Assembly (NCBI RefSeq): GCF_018842675.1 | Contig: NZ_JAGTWO010000004.1 | Location: forward strand, 1,240,001-1,304,000 | Length of the DNA: 64,000 bases | Direction: 5' to 3' | Source: Candidatus Pantoea bituminis | Lineage (GTDB): Bacteria; Pseudomonadota; Gammaproteobacteria; Enterobacterales; Enterobacteriaceae | Shown: positions 8,874 through 19,473 of the stretch, piece after piece | How positions within the stretch are numbered: position 1 is the first letter of the stretch | How the letters are laid out: every line of letters starts with the position of its first letter | The notes under the pieces: model-generated | Databases searched by the model: none | What the model saw: only the letters and a program-made list of their open reading frames with translations | Told to the model about the DNA's origin: nothing | Program-made: the position numbers and the translations under genes

Positions 8874-10088
8874 TTACCAGTTCCACAGCGTGCCATCTTC
8901 GAGGCGGGCTACGGGTAAATAGGCAGGTTCATAGGGATATTTCGACGCAAGTTTTTCATTGAAGTCGATACCTAAACCCGGTTTGTTGCCCGGATGCATG
9001 TAACCATCTTCGAACGTCCAGTTGGCGTCGAACAGTTCCATCATCTGCTCGGAGAAGCCCATATATTCCTGAACGCCGAAATTGGGTACCCACAGGTCAA
9101 AGTGCAGCGCAGCAGCCATGCAAACCGGCGAGAGATCCGAAGGGCCGTGCGAGCCGGTGCGAACCTGATACAGCGAAGCAAAATCGGCAATACGGCGCAT
9201 ACCGGTGATGCCGCCTGCGTGGGTAATGGTGGTGCGGATATAATCAATCAGCTGCTCTTCAATCAGCTGTTTACAATCCCAGATGCTGTTGAACACTTCG
9301 CCTACCGCAATTGGCGTGACGGTATGCTGACGGATCAGACGGAAACACGCTTGGTTTTCAGCAGGGGTCGGATCCTCCATCCAGAACAGGCGGTAATCTT
9401 CCACGCTTTTTCCGAAGCGCGCGGCTTCAATTGGCGTCAGGCGATGATGCATGTCATGCAACAGATGCTCGTCAAAGCCAAACTTATCGCGGATCGCTTC
9501 AAACAGCTTTGGCGTAAAATCGAGGTATTTTTCGGTTGACCATAATTGCTCTTCTGGCCAGTTACCTTTGGTAGCAGGCTCATAAGCCAGACCTTTGCCT
9601 TTTGCCATGCCGTAAGTGGTTTTCATTCCGGGTACGCCGCATTGGGCGCGAATCGCTTTAAAGCCCAGCTCTTTATGTTTGGCGTAATCGTCCATCACTT
9701 CATCAATAGAATGCCCGGTGGTGTGGCAATAGACCATCACGCCGGTGCGCGATGCGCCACCAAGCAACTGATAAAGCGGCATGTTGGCGGCTTTGCCTTT
9801 GATGTCCCACAGTGCCATATCCACGGCAGAAATCGCAGACATGGTGACAGGGCCACGACGCCAGTACGCACCTTTGTAAAAGTATTGCCAGATGTCTTCG
9901 ATTTGATGCGCATCGCGGCCAATCAACTGCGGGCAAACGTGATCTTTCAGATAGGAGGCAACAGGTAATTCACGGCCATTCAGCGTCGCGTCGCCAATGC
10001 CAGTTAAGCCTTCATCGGTGGTGATCTTAAGGGTGACAAAGTTTCTGCCTGCGCAGGTTACAAACACTTCCGCGTTAACAATTTTCAT
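8874..10088 (-). CDS. rspA: Mannonate/altronate dehydratase-family enzyme RspA (enolase superfamily)
   Basis: 404 residues, very close to E. coli RspA over its whole length (for example [20 protein letters not shown]). It belongs to the ManD branch of the mandelate racemase/enolase superfamily, which dehydrates D-mannonate to 2-keto-3-deoxy-D-gluconate. Family catalytic and metal-binding positions are present: R147 and Y159, D212 and H214 in [11 protein letters not shown]238 in FWMEDP, E264 in AVGEVFNS, and His in [11 protein letters not shown]. RspA-type enzymes are known to have low efficiency, consistent with a role in minor hexonate pathways. First gene of the operon, preceded by a CRP site. 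Confidence 0.95.
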   Translation of the reverse strand: MKIVNAEVFVTCAGRNFVTLKITTDEGLTGIGDATLNGRELPVASYLKDHVCPQLIGRDAHQIEDIWQYFYKGAYWRRGPVTMSAISAVDMALWDIKGKAANMPLYQLLGGASRTGVMVYCHTTGHSIDEVMDDYAKHKELGFKAIRAQCGVPGMKTTYGMAKGKGLAYEPATKGNWPEEQLWSTEKYLDFTPKLFEAIRDKFGFDEHLLHDMHHRLTPIEAARFGKSVEDYRLFWMEDPTPAENQACFRLIRQHTVTPIAVGEVFNSIWDCKQLIEEQLIDYIRTTITHAGGITGMRRIADFASLYQVRTGSHGPSDLSPVCMAAALHFDLWVPNFGVQEYMGFSEQMMELFDANWTFEDGYMHPGNKPGLGIDFNEKLASKYPYEPAYLPVARLEDGTLWNW

Positions 10089-10167
10089 CGATGTAAGCCT
10101 TTATCCAGCGTTCAATGATGAAAAAATACGCGCATTAATACTACCATACAAGTTGATGTAGCGAAGT

Positions 10168-10183
10168 TGTGAACAGAATCACA
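10168..10183 (-). promoter_or_regulatory. Perfect CRP (cAMP receptor protein) binding site upstream of rspA
   Basis: TGTGATTCTGTTCACA on the rspA strand has both consensus half-sites, TGTGA and TCACA, with the required 6-base spacer. It ends 80 bases before the rspA start codon, a normal place for a CRP-activated promoter. The sequence just downstream (ACTTGTATGGTAGTATTAAT) contains a TTGTATG half-site that could serve a GntR-type repressor, but it is not a clean palindrome. Confidence 0.75.
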
Positions 10184-10210
10184 CTGTGCTTAACAGGTAA
10201 GGGGAAGTTT

Positions 10211-10240
10211 CAAAGAGAAAAGGGCGGCGCACCGCCCCTT
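10211..10240 (-). terminator. Rho-independent terminator after yegS
   Basis: On the minus strand GGGCGG-TGCG-CCGCCC is followed by TTTTCTCTTTG. It begins about ten bases past the yegS stop and separates yegS from the rsp operon control region. Confidence 0.85.
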
Positions 10241-10249
10241 GAGCCAGCA

Positions 10250-11149
10250 TCAGGCTAATAGCGGACACTGTGGTGGTAAGCGACAACTCAGCGCGCCGGG
10301 CAGAACATCGATATGAAACTCACGGCCCGACAGCGGCTCGCCATCAAGGTTGAAGGTCATTTCATGCGGCGAAAGAATATGCAGCGATTGCAGCTTCTTT
10401 CTGACAATGCCTGGATTGTCATCGTCGCCGGTCAATGAGTGCATCAATGTGGGCAACAGCTCCTGTGCGGTAACAATGCTGATATCGAGTTGCCCATCGT
10501 TGATCAACGCCGAAGGACATAAGCGTTGTCCGCCGCCTGCCTGACGCCCATTGCCGATGCCGATCACCAGCGCATCGCCTTGCCAGTGAAAATCTGGCCC
10601 GCTGATTTCGCAACTGTCGGCTTTCAGGGTATCCATGCGCATCAGGCCATGAATAAAGTAAGAGACGCCGCCGAGTGCAGACTTTAACTTCTCTGGCGTT
10701 TCAGTGGTAATACGCGTACCAAAGCCGCCGGTTGCCATGTTGATAAAATAACGATCCTGATTCACGCGAGCCAAATCGATCATGCTGGCTTTGCCCTGAA
10801 TCGCCAGGCGCAACGCCGGTTCCATCTCGGCGGGAATGCCGACGCTGGTGGCGAAATCATTGGCGGTGCCCAGCGGCAGGATACCTAAAACAGGGCGTGC
10901 TGAAGCCTCGATAGCGGCCAGAGCAGTTGCAATTTCATTGATGGTGCCATCACCGCCGCCTGCAACTACGGTTTCAGCTTCCAGCGTAATGGCTTCATCT
11001 AAATAGCGCTGTCCATCACCTTTCTCCCAGGTGACGCGCACAGCAATATTAAAGCCTTCATCACGCAGTGTATTGATAGCTGCGCGCAGATCTTCGTTAC
11101 CTGCGCCTTTGCCATTGAGGATCAGTAGCGTTAGCGAATTTTTGTCCAT
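10250..11149 (-). CDS. yegS: Lipid kinase YegS (diacylglycerol kinase-like)
   Basis: 299 residues, the normal length for YegS. The diacylglycerol kinase catalytic core is visible: [11 protein letters not shown] near the N-terminus, the nucleotide-binding [17 protein letters not shown] (about residues 61-77) and [16 protein letters not shown]. The C-terminal half contains the second domain with [16 protein letters not shown] and FNLDGEPL. YegS phosphorylates phosphatidylglycerol in vitro; the physiological lipid is unclear. It lies alone between trhP and the rsp operon, as in the E. coli yegS-yegQ neighbourhood. Confidence 0.95.
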   Translation of the reverse strand: MDKNSLTLLILNGKGAGNEDLRAAINTLRDEGFNIAVRVTWEKGDGQRYLDEAITLEAETVVAGGGDGTINEIATALAAIEASARPVLGILPLGTANDFATSVGIPAEMEPALRLAIQGKASMIDLARVNQDRYFINMATGGFGTRITTETPEKLKSALGGVSYFIHGLMRMDTLKADSCEISGPDFHWQGDALVIGIGNGRQAGGGQRLCPSALINDGQLDISIVTAQELLPTLMHSLTGDDDNPGIVRKKLQSLHILSPHEMTFNLDGEPLSGREFHIDVLPGALSCRLPPQCPLLA

Positions 11150-11223
11150 TATTTTTTCCTGGAAGATCAGCTCAGAGCAAAGGTTATAGCACAGCTGAGG
11201 CTGTAAAAAGATTGGCGAATGGG

Positions 11224-11260
11224 AGAAAAAGAAAACCCGCGCGGGGGAGCCGGGCGGGTG
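11224..11260 (-). terminator. Rho-independent terminator downstream of trhP
   Basis: On the minus strand ACCCGC pairs with GCGGGT at the base, with additional GC pairing inside, followed by TTTTCTTTTTC. It lies about 105 bases past the trhP stop and before the yegS start. Confidence 0.7.
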
Positions 11261-11365
11261 AATGAGGTGGTTCCTGGTAATACTTGCTTTATTGTTACTC
11301 GTTCGAAGCAGGCGCGACTATAAAACAGGGCGAAGCGGCGGTCTGTGATCCTACTCTAACTTCGT

Positions 11366-12759
11366 CTAAATGTTTCCAATAGTTAACGTTTTGCCATGGG
11401 GATCACGCGTGCTTAGACCTTCGGTGAAATTTCTCAGCAGTAAACTAAATGACAAATCAACCGTTTCTGGCACTTGCATCCAGACGCGATGTCCGTCACC
11501 GGGCGCAACATCGATCGCTTCGCCGCGCGCATTTTGCAGGGCATCCAGCGTACAGATCAGATTGCCTGAAGGGGTCATAATTTCCAGACTGTCATGCAGC
11601 ATAAACTTATTTTTCACCGCTACTTCTGCCCAATCGCCACGGCGTTCGCCGGTAAACTCGCCAACAAATTGCTGTCGCTCGGAGATCGAATAACCTTGCT
11701 GATAATTTTGATAGCTGTCATGCGTGTGGCGCCGTAAAAACCTTCGGTATAGCCGCGATGCGCCAGGCCTTCCAGTGTCATCAGCAGTTCAGGATCAAAG
11801 GGTTTACCGCTGGCTGCATCGTCAATGGCGCGACGATAAACCTGAGCGGTGCGCGCGCAGTAATAGAATGATTTGGTGCGGCCTTCAATTTTCAACGAAT
11901 GCACGCCCATTTGACTCAACCGCTCAACGTGCGCCACAGCGCGCAGATCTTTGGAGTTCATAATGTACGTGCCGTGTTCATCTTCAAAGGCACTCATTAC
12001 TTCGCCCGGCTTCATCTTCTCTTCCAGCAAGAAAACCTTGTCGGTGGGCTGACCTTTACCCAAGGTCGGTGTGATATTTTGCACCTCAACCGGCTGATAA
12101 ATTTCAACAATATTACCCACCTCATCCTGCTTGCCTTCTTCCACTTTATACTCCCAGCGGCAGGCATTGGTGCAGGTTCCCTGATTGGGGTCGCGTTTAT
12201 TCATGTAGCCAGAAAGCAGGCAGCGGCCGGAATAGGCCATGCACAGCGCGCCATGTACAAACACTTCCAGCTCCATTTCTGGCACCTGCTGACGGATCTC
12301 GGCGATCTCTTCCAGCGACAGCTCGCGAGAAAGGATGACGCGCGTTAATCCCATTTGCTGCCAGAATTTCACCGTCGCCCAATTCACGGCGTTAGCCTGC
12401 ACGGAAAGATGGATTGGCATCTGGGGAAACGCCTCTCTGACCAGCATGATCAAGCCTGGATCGGACATGATCAACGCGTCCGGCTGCATCTCTATCACTG
12501 GCGTTAAGTCACGTATAAAGGTTTTAAGCTTGGCGTTATGCGGTGCGATGTTCACCACCACATAGAATTTTTTACCCAGCGCGTGTGCTTCGTTGATCCC
12601 TTGAGCGAGGATTTCGTGGGTGAATTCATTGTTGCGCACCCGCAGACTGTAGCGTGGCTGGCCAGCGTAAACCGCGTCAGCACCATAAGCAAAGGCATAG
12701 CGCATGTTCTTCAGCGTTCCCGCTGGAGAAAGAAGTTCTGGTTTCAAAGGTTTTCTCAC
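11366..12759 (-). CDS. trhP: tRNA hydroxylation protein TrhP (YegQ), peptidase U32 family (frameshifted)
   Basis: TrhP makes 5-hydroxyuridine at the wobble position of tRNAs using a prephenate-dependent, oxygen-independent route. The U32 features are clear: ELLSPAGTLKNMRYAFAYGADAVYAGQ at the N-terminus, the signature ELEVFVHGALCMAYSGRCLLS, and the Cys cluster NQGTCTNACRW, which with the signature Cys residues is expected to hold an iron-sulfur cluster. After AHRGYTEGF the frame breaks at AAAAA (11736-11740). One extra base restores LRRHTHDSYQNY and the C-terminal domain, whose end reads KNKFMLHDSLEIMTPSG and ends at 11366, for about 464 residues. A homopolymer error is the likely cause. Transcription appears FNR-controlled (see the promoter). 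Confidence 0.92.
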
Positions 12760-12797
12760 TGATGTCAGGTCAGCATGCCGCCGACGACGGTGGCACG

Positions 12798-12824
12798 TAT
12801 AGGGCCGTGGATAACGGCCCTATA
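12798..12824 (-). other. Perfect 11-bp hairpin at the predicted 5' end of trhP mRNA
   Basis: TATAGGGCCGT and ACGGCCCTATA pair perfectly around GGATA. It lies after the baeR stop and before trhP, with no T-tract on either side, so it is not a classical terminator. It would begin about five bases into the predicted trhP transcript, where 5' stems are known to protect mRNA from RppH/RNase E decay. Confidence 0.55.
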
Positions 12825-12828
12825 AAAG

Positions 12829-12878
12829 GTGCGGAATTGTAGGCTGTGAGCAGCCGTAGGTAAATTGATCCAAATCAA
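12829..12878 (-). promoter_or_regulatory. Class II FNR-type promoter of trhP
   Basis: A perfect FNR box, TTGAT-TTGG-ATCAA on the minus strand (12878-12865), is followed 23 bases later by TACAAT (12841-12836), a good -10 hexamer. That spacing places the box at about -42, the class II activator position, with transcription starting near 12829 and the trhP start codon 70 bases further on. A CRP-like reading is excluded because the half-sites are TTGAT rather than TGTGA. Confidence 0.7.
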
Positions 12879-12879
12879 T

Positions 12880-13586
12880 CTAGATCAAATGACAGAGATC
12901 GGCTTCCCAGCGGTATCCCATGCCATACACCGCACGGATAAAGGGTTGCTCGCTGTCGAGATTCTCCAGCTTGCGACGCAGGTTTTTGATGTGGCTGTCG
13001 ATGGTACGATCGGTAACGACGCGATAATCGTCATAGAGATGATTTAGCAGTTGTTCGCGTGAAAACACTTTGCCCGGCTCCAGCGCCAGGGTTTTCAACA
13101 AGCGAAACTCGGCGGGGTTAAATCCAGCGGTTGCTCGCGCCAGCTTGCCTGGAAACGGCCTTCGTCAACTTTCAGTAGCGACGATTTCTGCGCCTCTTCC
13201 GGCGAACGTTTTACCCGACGCAGAATAGTTTTAACTCGCGCCACCACTTCACGCGGGCTGAACGGCTTGCACACGTAATCGTCGGCACCGATTTCCAGCC
13301 CCAGCAGGCGATCAATCTCTTCGGTTCGCGCTGTCACCATGATGATTGGCAATTCAGAGAAGCGGCGGATTTCCCGACACAACGTTAAGCCATCGGTGCC
13401 GGGTAGCATCAAATCCAGCAGCAGTAAATCAGGCGGCGAGTGCTGAACGTAATCCAGCACCTCGTTGCCGTGCGCGATATGGTGCGTGCGGTAATTGGAA
13501 GCCTGAAGATAATCAATCATTAACTGGGCCAATTTTGGCTCATCTTCCACGATAAGAATTAGCGGGTCTTGTTTTTCCTGGCTCAT
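12880..13586 (-). CDS. baeR: Envelope-stress response regulator BaeR (frameshifted)
   Basis: OmpR-family response regulator. The receiver domain covers about residues 1-125: acidic pocket EDE near the N-terminus, phosphoacceptor in [21 protein letters not shown], and the conserved Lys in [14 protein letters not shown]. The effector winged helix follows, with [18 protein letters not shown] and [15 protein letters not shown] before [10 protein letters not shown]. The frame breaks between LDLTP and EFRLLKTL at GGGG (13114-13117); one added base gives the expected [11 protein letters not shown], so the DNA-binding domain is not really lost. Last gene of the mdtABCD-baeSR operon, six bases after baeS. 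BaeR activates mdtA and other pump genes in response to toxic compounds and spheroplast-type stress. Confidence 0.92.
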
Positions 13587-13592
13587 AATCTG

Positions 13593-14981
13593 CTACGCAT
13601 GAGGAACATAGCGCAATTGTAGCGTGATTTTCAGGCCACCTAAATCAGAGTGCTCTGCAGAAATATTGCCGCCGTGTGCTTCGGCGATATTTTTACAAAT
13701 CGCCAGTCCCAAACCGGAGCCGCCGCTGGCACGATTACGTGAGCCTTCGGTACGGAAGAAGCGCTCAAAGATTTGCGTCTGATGATCGCCATCAACGCCG
13801 GGTGCGCTGTCGTCAAAGGTCAGCGTCCAGTAAGGTGCTTCATAAGCAATGCGCACCTGCACGCTGCCGCCCGAATCGGTATAACGCAGGCTGTTTTCCA
13901 GCAAATTGGTAAACAGCTGCATCAGCCGATCGGGATCGCCAAAGAACGGCGCTTGTGCTGGCAGAAACAAATTCAATGTTAAGCCATGTGAACGATAGCG
14001 TTCGGCGAAGCTGCCCGCCGTGACTTCCAGCAGCTGCACTAAATCGGTGGCCTGTTTACGATAGGCGAGGGCACCTTCATCTGAAAGCGAGAGTTGATGA
14101 AGATCGTCCACCAGTTTGGTGAGTACCACCACTTCACTTTGCAGCGAGCCGAGCGCTTCGGGCGTCAGCTTACGCACGCCATCCTGCATCGCTTCCAGTT
14201 CACCACGCAGAATAGCCAGCGGCGTGCGCAGCTCATGCGAGATGTCGGCCATAAAGGCGCGACGCATGCTTTCGTTCTTCTCCAGAGAGCTGGCGAGACG
14301 ATTGAAGTCATGCGCCAACTGACCCAACTCGTCATGGCTGCTGACTTCAACCCGGCTGGCAAAATTGCCTGCCGCCAGATGATGAGTACCATCGACAAGG
14401 CGTTTCACGGGTGCCAGCAATCCGCGAGCGATGATCCATGTCACCAGCGCGGCCAGCAGCGCTGACAATCCCACGATATACCAGCTGGTTCGCCGCTGTT
14501 GCTGATCAAAGTTGATATCGGTACTGCGCGTCAGGCGCTCCGGTGGCGACCCGATCACCCAACCGACAATCTTGCCATTGGTCAGCGTGATATTGCGGCG
14601 CGATCCCTCTTGTGGAACCGGCGATCGCGGGCCAACCAGCACTTTATATTGCTGATCGATAACCCAAAACTGCGTGCGCCAGCCGTGCGGCGGCAGCTGG
14701 TTGTTGCTGTCGGGGTTTTGCTCCAGCGAGCGCAGAATATTAAACACCAGCCGATCGTTATTGCGCACGAAATCCCAATTACCATGCTGCTCATATTGGT
14801 CTGCCAACGCATCACTGAGCATGTTCAAACGTTGCTCATTGCCACGCTTGATGTAATCGACAAAGCCATGTTCAAAACTGAGGCGCACGCCCCAATGCAT
14901 GGTGATCAAAACCAGCATGCAGGTGGCGAAAATCGCCATAAAAAGTTTGGCGCCAATCCCGAGGCGCAAGGTCGGTTTCAT
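13593..14981 (-). CDS. baeS: Sensor histidine kinase BaeS
   Basis: 462 residues. An N-terminal transmembrane helix (about 11-30, [19 protein letters not shown]) and a second near residues 170-190 bracket a periplasmic sensor domain of about 130 residues. A HAMP domain follows ([21 protein letters not shown]), then the H-box [16 protein letters not shown], and ATP-binding motifs [10 protein letters not shown] (N-box), FDDSAPGVD (G1) and [19 protein letters not shown] (G2). It phosphorylates BaeR. The start overlaps the mdtD stop by four bases, showing translational coupling in the pump operon. Confidence 0.95.
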   Translation of the reverse strand: MKPTLRLGIGAKLFMAIFATCMLVLITMHWGVRLSFEHGFVDYIKRGNEQRLNMLSDALADQYEQHGNWDFVRNNDRLVFNILRSLEQNPDSNNQLPPHGWRTQFWVIDQQYKVLVGPRSPVPQEGSRRNITLTNGKIVGWVIGSPPERLTRSTDINFDQQQRRTSWYIVGLSALLAALVTWIIARGLLAPVKRLVDGTHHLAAGNFASRVEVSSHDELGQLAHDFNRLASSLEKNESMRRAFMADISHELRTPLAILRGELEAMQDGVRKLTPEALGSLQSEVVVLTKLVDDLHQLSLSDEGALAYRKQATDLVQLLEVTAGSFAERYRSHGLTLNLFLPAQAPFFGDPDRLMQLFTNLLENSLRYTDSGGSVQVRIAYEAPYWTLTFDDSAPGVDGDHQTQIFERFFRTEGSRNRASGGSGLGLAICKNIAEAHGGNISAEHSDLGGLKITLQLRYVPHA

Positions 14982-16384
14982 TCACTTCTCCGACGTCGCA
15001 TATCGACGTTTTTACTGAGATCTTTGGGTACACGCCAGAACACCAGCGCGGGCAGGATAATGATCAGCGCCATACACAAGTAGGCATAGACAAACATCTG
15101 GTGGCTGGCTGCGCTGTCGCTCGCCGCATCCTGACCCAATGCGCCCAATAACAAACCGGCGATGGTGACGCCAATACTCATGGAAAGCTGCATGATCATC
15201 GACAGCAAGCTGTTGCCGCTGGAGGCGAGCTCATCGGGCAGCTCTTTCAACGTCAGGGTGTTCATGGAGGAGAAGCGAATCGCGTTGACCATGCCTTGCA
15301 GGAATAACACCAGCGGCAGTAGCCAAATCCAGCCCATTATTGCCACCAGCGGAAACAGCAACACCACCAGCGCGAGTCCAATGGTGGAGCCGACCAGCAC
15401 GTTGCGGTAGCCAAACACGTTGACGATGCGCACCACGATGCGTTTCATGCCCATGTTACCAAGCACCATCGGGATCATCATCAATCCCGCATGAAACGGG
15501 CTGTATCCCATGCCGATCTGCAAGAAAATGGGTGTCATAAACGGCAACATGCCGCTGCCGATGCGGCCAGTGAAGCTGCCGAGCAAGCCAATGGAATAGA
15601 CGCGATTGTCGAACAGTTTCAGGCTAAACAAGGCGCGTTCGTTGCCGCGTGCATGCATCAAATAAAAAATCAGCGAGAAGAAGCCAATCAGGATCATTGC
15701 GCCGAGCAGCAACGCTGAACCGCCGCTGCTGCGTTGACCATCAAGCGCCAGCGTCAGCGTGGCCATCCCGGCGGCCAGCAGCACAAAGCCGAGGAAATCG
15801 AAGCGTCGCGTCGGCATAGAATAGTTCGGCATCAGCATGATAGTCGCAATAGCGCCAATGATGCCGACCGGAATATTGATTAAGAAGATCCAATGCCAGC
15901 TGGCGTATTGCACCAGCACGCCGCCCAGCGCCGGGCCAAGTAGCGGGCCGATTTGTCCTGGCAGCGTGACAAACGTCATCGCCGACATATATTGTTCACG
16001 CGGGACGATTTTCATCACCGTTAAGCGCCCAACCGGTACCATCATGGCACCGCCAATGCCTTGTACCACCCGCGCCATCACCAGTTGATCTAGCGTGGCA
16101 GAAAACGCGCACAGTAGCGATCCGAGGCTGAAAAGAACGATAGCGGTAAAAAAGATATTACGGACACCGAAGCGGTCGGCCAGCCAGCCGCTGACGGGCA
16201 ACATCACCGCCACCGTTAACAGATAAGAGACAATAACCGAGTGCATATGCAGCGGGCTGACGCCAAGATCGTGCGCCATCGACGGAATCGCAGTATTGAC
16301 GATGGTGGTGTCCAGCGTCTGCATAAAGAATCCGAAAGCGACAATCCACAGCTGCCAGCGAACTGTCGCGTTCTGCGTACTCAT
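14978..16384 (-). CDS. mdtD: MFS drug transporter family protein MdtD (DHA2 type)
   Basis: 468 residues with about fourteen hydrophobic segments, as expected for the DHA2 family. The MFS motif in loop 2-3 is [13 protein letters not shown], and TM5 carries the antiporter C-motif region [28 protein letters not shown]. The N-terminus matches MdtD ([24 protein letters not shown]). Despite the name, MdtD in E. coli is not needed for the MdtABC resistance phenotype; its own export substrate is uncertain. It lies 11 bases after mdtC and overlaps the start of baeS. Confidence 0.93.
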   Translation of the reverse strand: MSTQNATVRWQLWIVAFGFFMQTLDTTIVNTAIPSMAHDLGVSPLHMHSVIVSYLLTVAVMLPVSGWLADRFGVRNIFFTAIVLFSLGSLLCAFSATLDQLVMARVVQGIGGAMMVPVGRLTVMKIVPREQYMSAMTFVTLPGQIGPLLGPALGGVLVQYASWHWIFLINIPVGIIGAIATIMLMPNYSMPTRRFDFLGFVLLAAGMATLTLALDGQRSSGGSALLLGAMILIGFFSLIFYLMHARGNERALFSLKLFDNRVYSIGLLGSFTGRIGSGMLPFMTPIFLQIGMGYSPFHAGLMMIPMVLGNMGMKRIVVRIVNVFGYRNVLVGSTIGLALVVLLFPLVAIMGWIWLLPLVLFLQGMVNAIRFSSMNTLTLKELPDELASSGNSLLSMIMQLSMSIGVTIAGLLLGALGQDAASDSAASHQMFVYAYLCMALIIILPALVFWRVPKDLSKNVDMRRRRSE

Positions 16385-16395
16385 TAAGGCGTCTC

Positions 16396-19300
16396 CTAAT
16401 TTTGTGTAGCGTTAACGGCGTGATGTCGTTTTTTACGGCGCAACTTATCCATCATTAAATAGACCACCGGCGTGGTGTAAAGCGTTAACAGCTGGCTCAT
16501 GACCAGGCCGCCCGCAATAGTGATGCCAAGCGGTTGGCGTAGCTCCGCGCCGTCGCCGCTGGTTAACATCAACGGCAGCGCGCCAAACAGCGCTGCCAGT
16601 GTGGTCATCAGAATCGGGCGAAAACGCAGCAGACACGCCTGGAAAATCGCGTCACGCGCGCTGAGATTGCCGTTGCGTTCCGCATCCAGGGCAAAGTCCA
16701 CCATCATGATGGCATTCTTTTTGACGATGCCAATCAGCAGTAAAATTCCGATCAGCGCAATCAAACTGAATGGCGTATCGAACAACTTTAGCGCCAGCAA
16801 TGCGCCCACGCCTGCCGAAGGCAAAGTCGATAAGATCGTCAGCGGATGGACATAGCTTTCGTACAGAATGCCCAGCACGATATACACCGCCGCAATCGCC
16901 GCCAGCATCAACCAAACCTGGCTGCTTTGTGACTGTTGGAAGATTTGCGCGGTGCCGGCAAAACTGCCGCGCACGCTGCTGGGTACGCTGATCGCCGTCA
17001 TAGTACGATCAATCGCTTCTGACGCCTGCGACAGCGAAATGCCTTCCGGCAGGTTGAATGAAATGGTGGATGCCGCCGATAACCCTTCATGGTTTACCGA
17101 CAGCGGTGCGTTAGCCGGCTGCCACTTGGCGAACCACGACAGCGGAATCGCTTTGCCTTCGCTGTTAATCACGAACATCTGGTCCAGGGCGCTGATGTCT
17201 TGGGTGTAGCGCGGATCCACTTCCATCACCACTTTGTACTGGTTGAGCGGCTGATAAATAGTGGAAATCTGTCGTTGACCAAAGGCGTTATTCAACAAGC
17301 TATTGGCATCGGTAACGTTTATTCCCAAACGCGCCATGCTTTCGCGATCATAAGTCAGCGCCATTTCGCTGCCTTTGTCTTGCTGATCGGAGTTCACGTC
17401 AGCTAACTCGGGCAGGGCGGCAAAGGCTTGGCGAATCTTCGGTTCCCAGGTTCGCAGGTCGTTGAGATCGTCTGACAGCAGCGAATATTGATAGCTGGCA
17501 TTGGATTCACGCCCACCAACCCGAAGATCCTGCACCGCATTGAGATAGAGGTTTGCGCCAGGTTCTTTCGCCAGTTTGATTCTCAGCCGTGCAATTACTT
17601 CCTGCGCGCTTTCGCTGCGCTCCGACAGCGGCTTCAACGAAATAAACATTGAGCCGCTGTTGGTACGCATACCGCCAGTAAAACCGACCACGCTTTCCAC
17701 CGCCGGATCGGCCCCTACGATGGTCATAAAGTCTTGCAGCTTGCTGCGCATCGCCTGAAACGAAATACTCTGGTCGGCAGAAATAAAGCCAGAAAGGCGG
17801 CCGGTATCCTGCTCGGGCATAAAGGTTTTGGGAATGCTGATAAACAGCCAAACCGTTAGCGCGATGGTGCCCAAAAAGAGCAGTAGCACCCAACGGGCAT
17901 GATTGAGCACCAGATTTAGAGAACGTCCATAACCTTGCTGGATCGCCATCAAGATGCGACCAAAACCGCGCTGGCGCGGTTGGCTACGCGGCGCGTGGGG
18001 TTTGAGCAAATAGGCGCACATCATTGGCGTTAGGGTGACGGAGATGAATAACGAAATGACAATCGCCACGGAAAGCGTAATCGCGAATTCAGCAAAAAAG
18101 CGACCAATCAGGCCGCCGATCATCAGCAATGGCAGGAACACGGCAACCAGCGATAAGCTCATCGATAGCACGGTAAATCCCACTTCCCGCACGCCTTTCA
18201 GCGCCGCCGCCAGCGGCTTCATGCCAGCTTCAACATGGCGCGAAATGTTTTCCAGCACCACTATCGCGTCATCCACGACAAACCCAGTAGCGATGGTCAG
18301 CGCCATCAGCGACAGGTTATTCAGACTGAAGCCGCACAGATACATCGCCGCAAAGGTGCCGATCAGCGAAACCGGCACCGCCGCCGCAGGGATCAGCGTG
18401 GCGCGACCTGAGCGCAAGAAAACAAACACCACCAAAATCACCAGCACCACTGCAATCACCAGCGATTGCTCAACTTCATGCAGCGACGCACGAATGGTTG
18501 GCGAGCGATCCTGCGCCACCTGCAAATCAATGGCGGCAGGGATCACTTCATGCAGTTCTGGCAGCTCCGCACGGATGTGATCCACGGTATCAATTACGTT
18601 GGCTTCGGGCGTTTTTCGCACCACCAGCAGCACCGCAGGTTTACCGCGCGACATCCCGGCGTTGCGCACGTCCTGCACCGAGTCTTCGACGGTGGCGACA
18701 TCCGACAATTTTACCGCTGCGCCCTTGTTGTAATGCACCACCAACGGCTGATATTCACTGGCTGTTTGCAGTTTGTCATTGGTACGCAGCTGCCAACGCT
18801 GTTCGCGGTCGTCCAATGCACCTTGCGGGCGGCGCTGGTTGGCATTCGAGATCGCTTCACGTACTGCATCCAGCGAGACGCCCTGATTAAACAGCGCTTG
18901 TGGATTCAGCGCCACGCGTACCGCCGGGAGTGAACTGCCGCCGACGGTGACATCGCCGACGCCTTCAATTTGCGCCAGCTTTTGTGCCAGCTGCGTTGAA
19001 GCGTAATCATAGAGCTGGCCCGGATTATAGGTATCTGAGGTCAGCGTCAGGATCATGATCGGCGCATCAGAAGGGTTGGCTTTGCGATAAGTTGGACGGC
19101 TTGGCATGCCGGTTGGCAACAGGCTTTGCGCAGCATTAATGGCGGCCTGCACATCGCGCGCCGCGCCGTTGATGTCACGATCAAAATCAAACACCAAAAT
19201 GATGCGCGTGCTGCCCAGTGAACTGGTGGACGTCATTTCGCTGACGCCTGCAATACGCCCCAGTGAACGCTCCAGCGGCGTTGCAACGGATGACGCCATG

Positions 19301-19473
19301 GTTTCCGGCGCCGCGCCTGGCAGCGAGGCGGAAACGACAATGACCGGAAAATCAACCTGTGGGAGTGAGGCAACCGGCAGTAAGCGAAAGCCGAGGATGC
19401 CCGCCAGCGCAATCGCCAGCGTCAATAAAGTGGTGGCGACAGGCCGATGGATAAACAACGCAAAGAATTTCAC
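16396..19473 (-). CDS. mdtC: RND efflux transporter subunit MdtC
   Basis: 1025 residues, identical in length to E. coli MdtC. N-terminal TM1 ([21 protein letters not shown]) is followed by a large periplasmic porter loop, TM2-6 with the conserved [19 protein letters not shown] proton-relay region, a second loop, and C-terminal TM8-12 with [18 protein letters not shown]. MdtC pairs with MdtB in a heteromultimeric inner-membrane pump that exports bile salts, novobiocin and similar compounds through MdtA and TolC. The start overlaps the mdtB stop by four bases. No frame problems were seen. Confidence 0.97.
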   Translation of the reverse strand: MKFFALFIHRPVATTLLTLAIALAGILGFRLLPVASLPQVDFPVIVVSASLPGAAPETMASSVATPLERSLGRIAGVSEMTSTSSLGSTRIILVFDFDRDINGAARDVQAAINAAQSLLPTGMPSRPTYRKANPSDAPIMILTLTSDTYNPGQLYDYASTQLAQKLAQIEGVGDVTVGGSSLPAVRVALNPQALFNQGVSLDAVREAISNANQRRPQGALDDREQRWQLRTNDKLQTASEYQPLVVHYNKGAAVKLSDVATVEDSVQDVRNAGMSRGKPAVLLVVRKTPEANVIDTVDHIRAELPELHEVIPAAIDLQVAQDRSPTIRASLHEVEQSLVIAVVLVILVVFVFLRSGRATLIPAAAVPVSLIGTFAAMYLCGFSLNNLSLMALTIATGFVVDDAIVVLENISRHVEAGMKPLAAALKGVREVGFTVLSMSLSLVAVFLPLLMIGGLIGRFFAEFAITLSVAIVISLFISVTLTPMMCAYLLKPHAPRSQPRQRGFGRILMAIQQGYGRSLNLVLNHARWVLLLFLGTIALTVWLFISIPKTFMPEQDTGRLSGFISADQSISFQAMRSKLQDFMTIVGADPAVESVVGFTGGMRTNSGSMFISLKPLSERSESAQEVIARLRIKLAKEPGANLYLNAVQDLRVGGRESNASYQYSLLSDDLNDLRTWEPKIRQAFAALPELADVNSDQQDKGSEMALTYDRESMARLGINVTDANSLLNNAFGQRQISTIYQPLNQYKVVMEVDPRYTQDISALDQMFVINSEGKAIPLSWFAKWQPANAPLSVNHEGLSAASTISFNLPEGISLSQASEAIDRTMTAISVPSSVRGSFAGTAQIFQQSQSSQVWLMLAAIAAVYIVLGILYESYVHPLTILSTLPSAGVGALLALKLFDTPFSLIALIGILLLIGIVKKNAIMMVDFALDAERNGNLSARDAIFQACLLRFRPILMTTLAALFGALPLMLTSGDGAELRQPLGITIAGGLVMSQLLTLYTTPVVYLMMDKLRRKKRHHAVNATQN

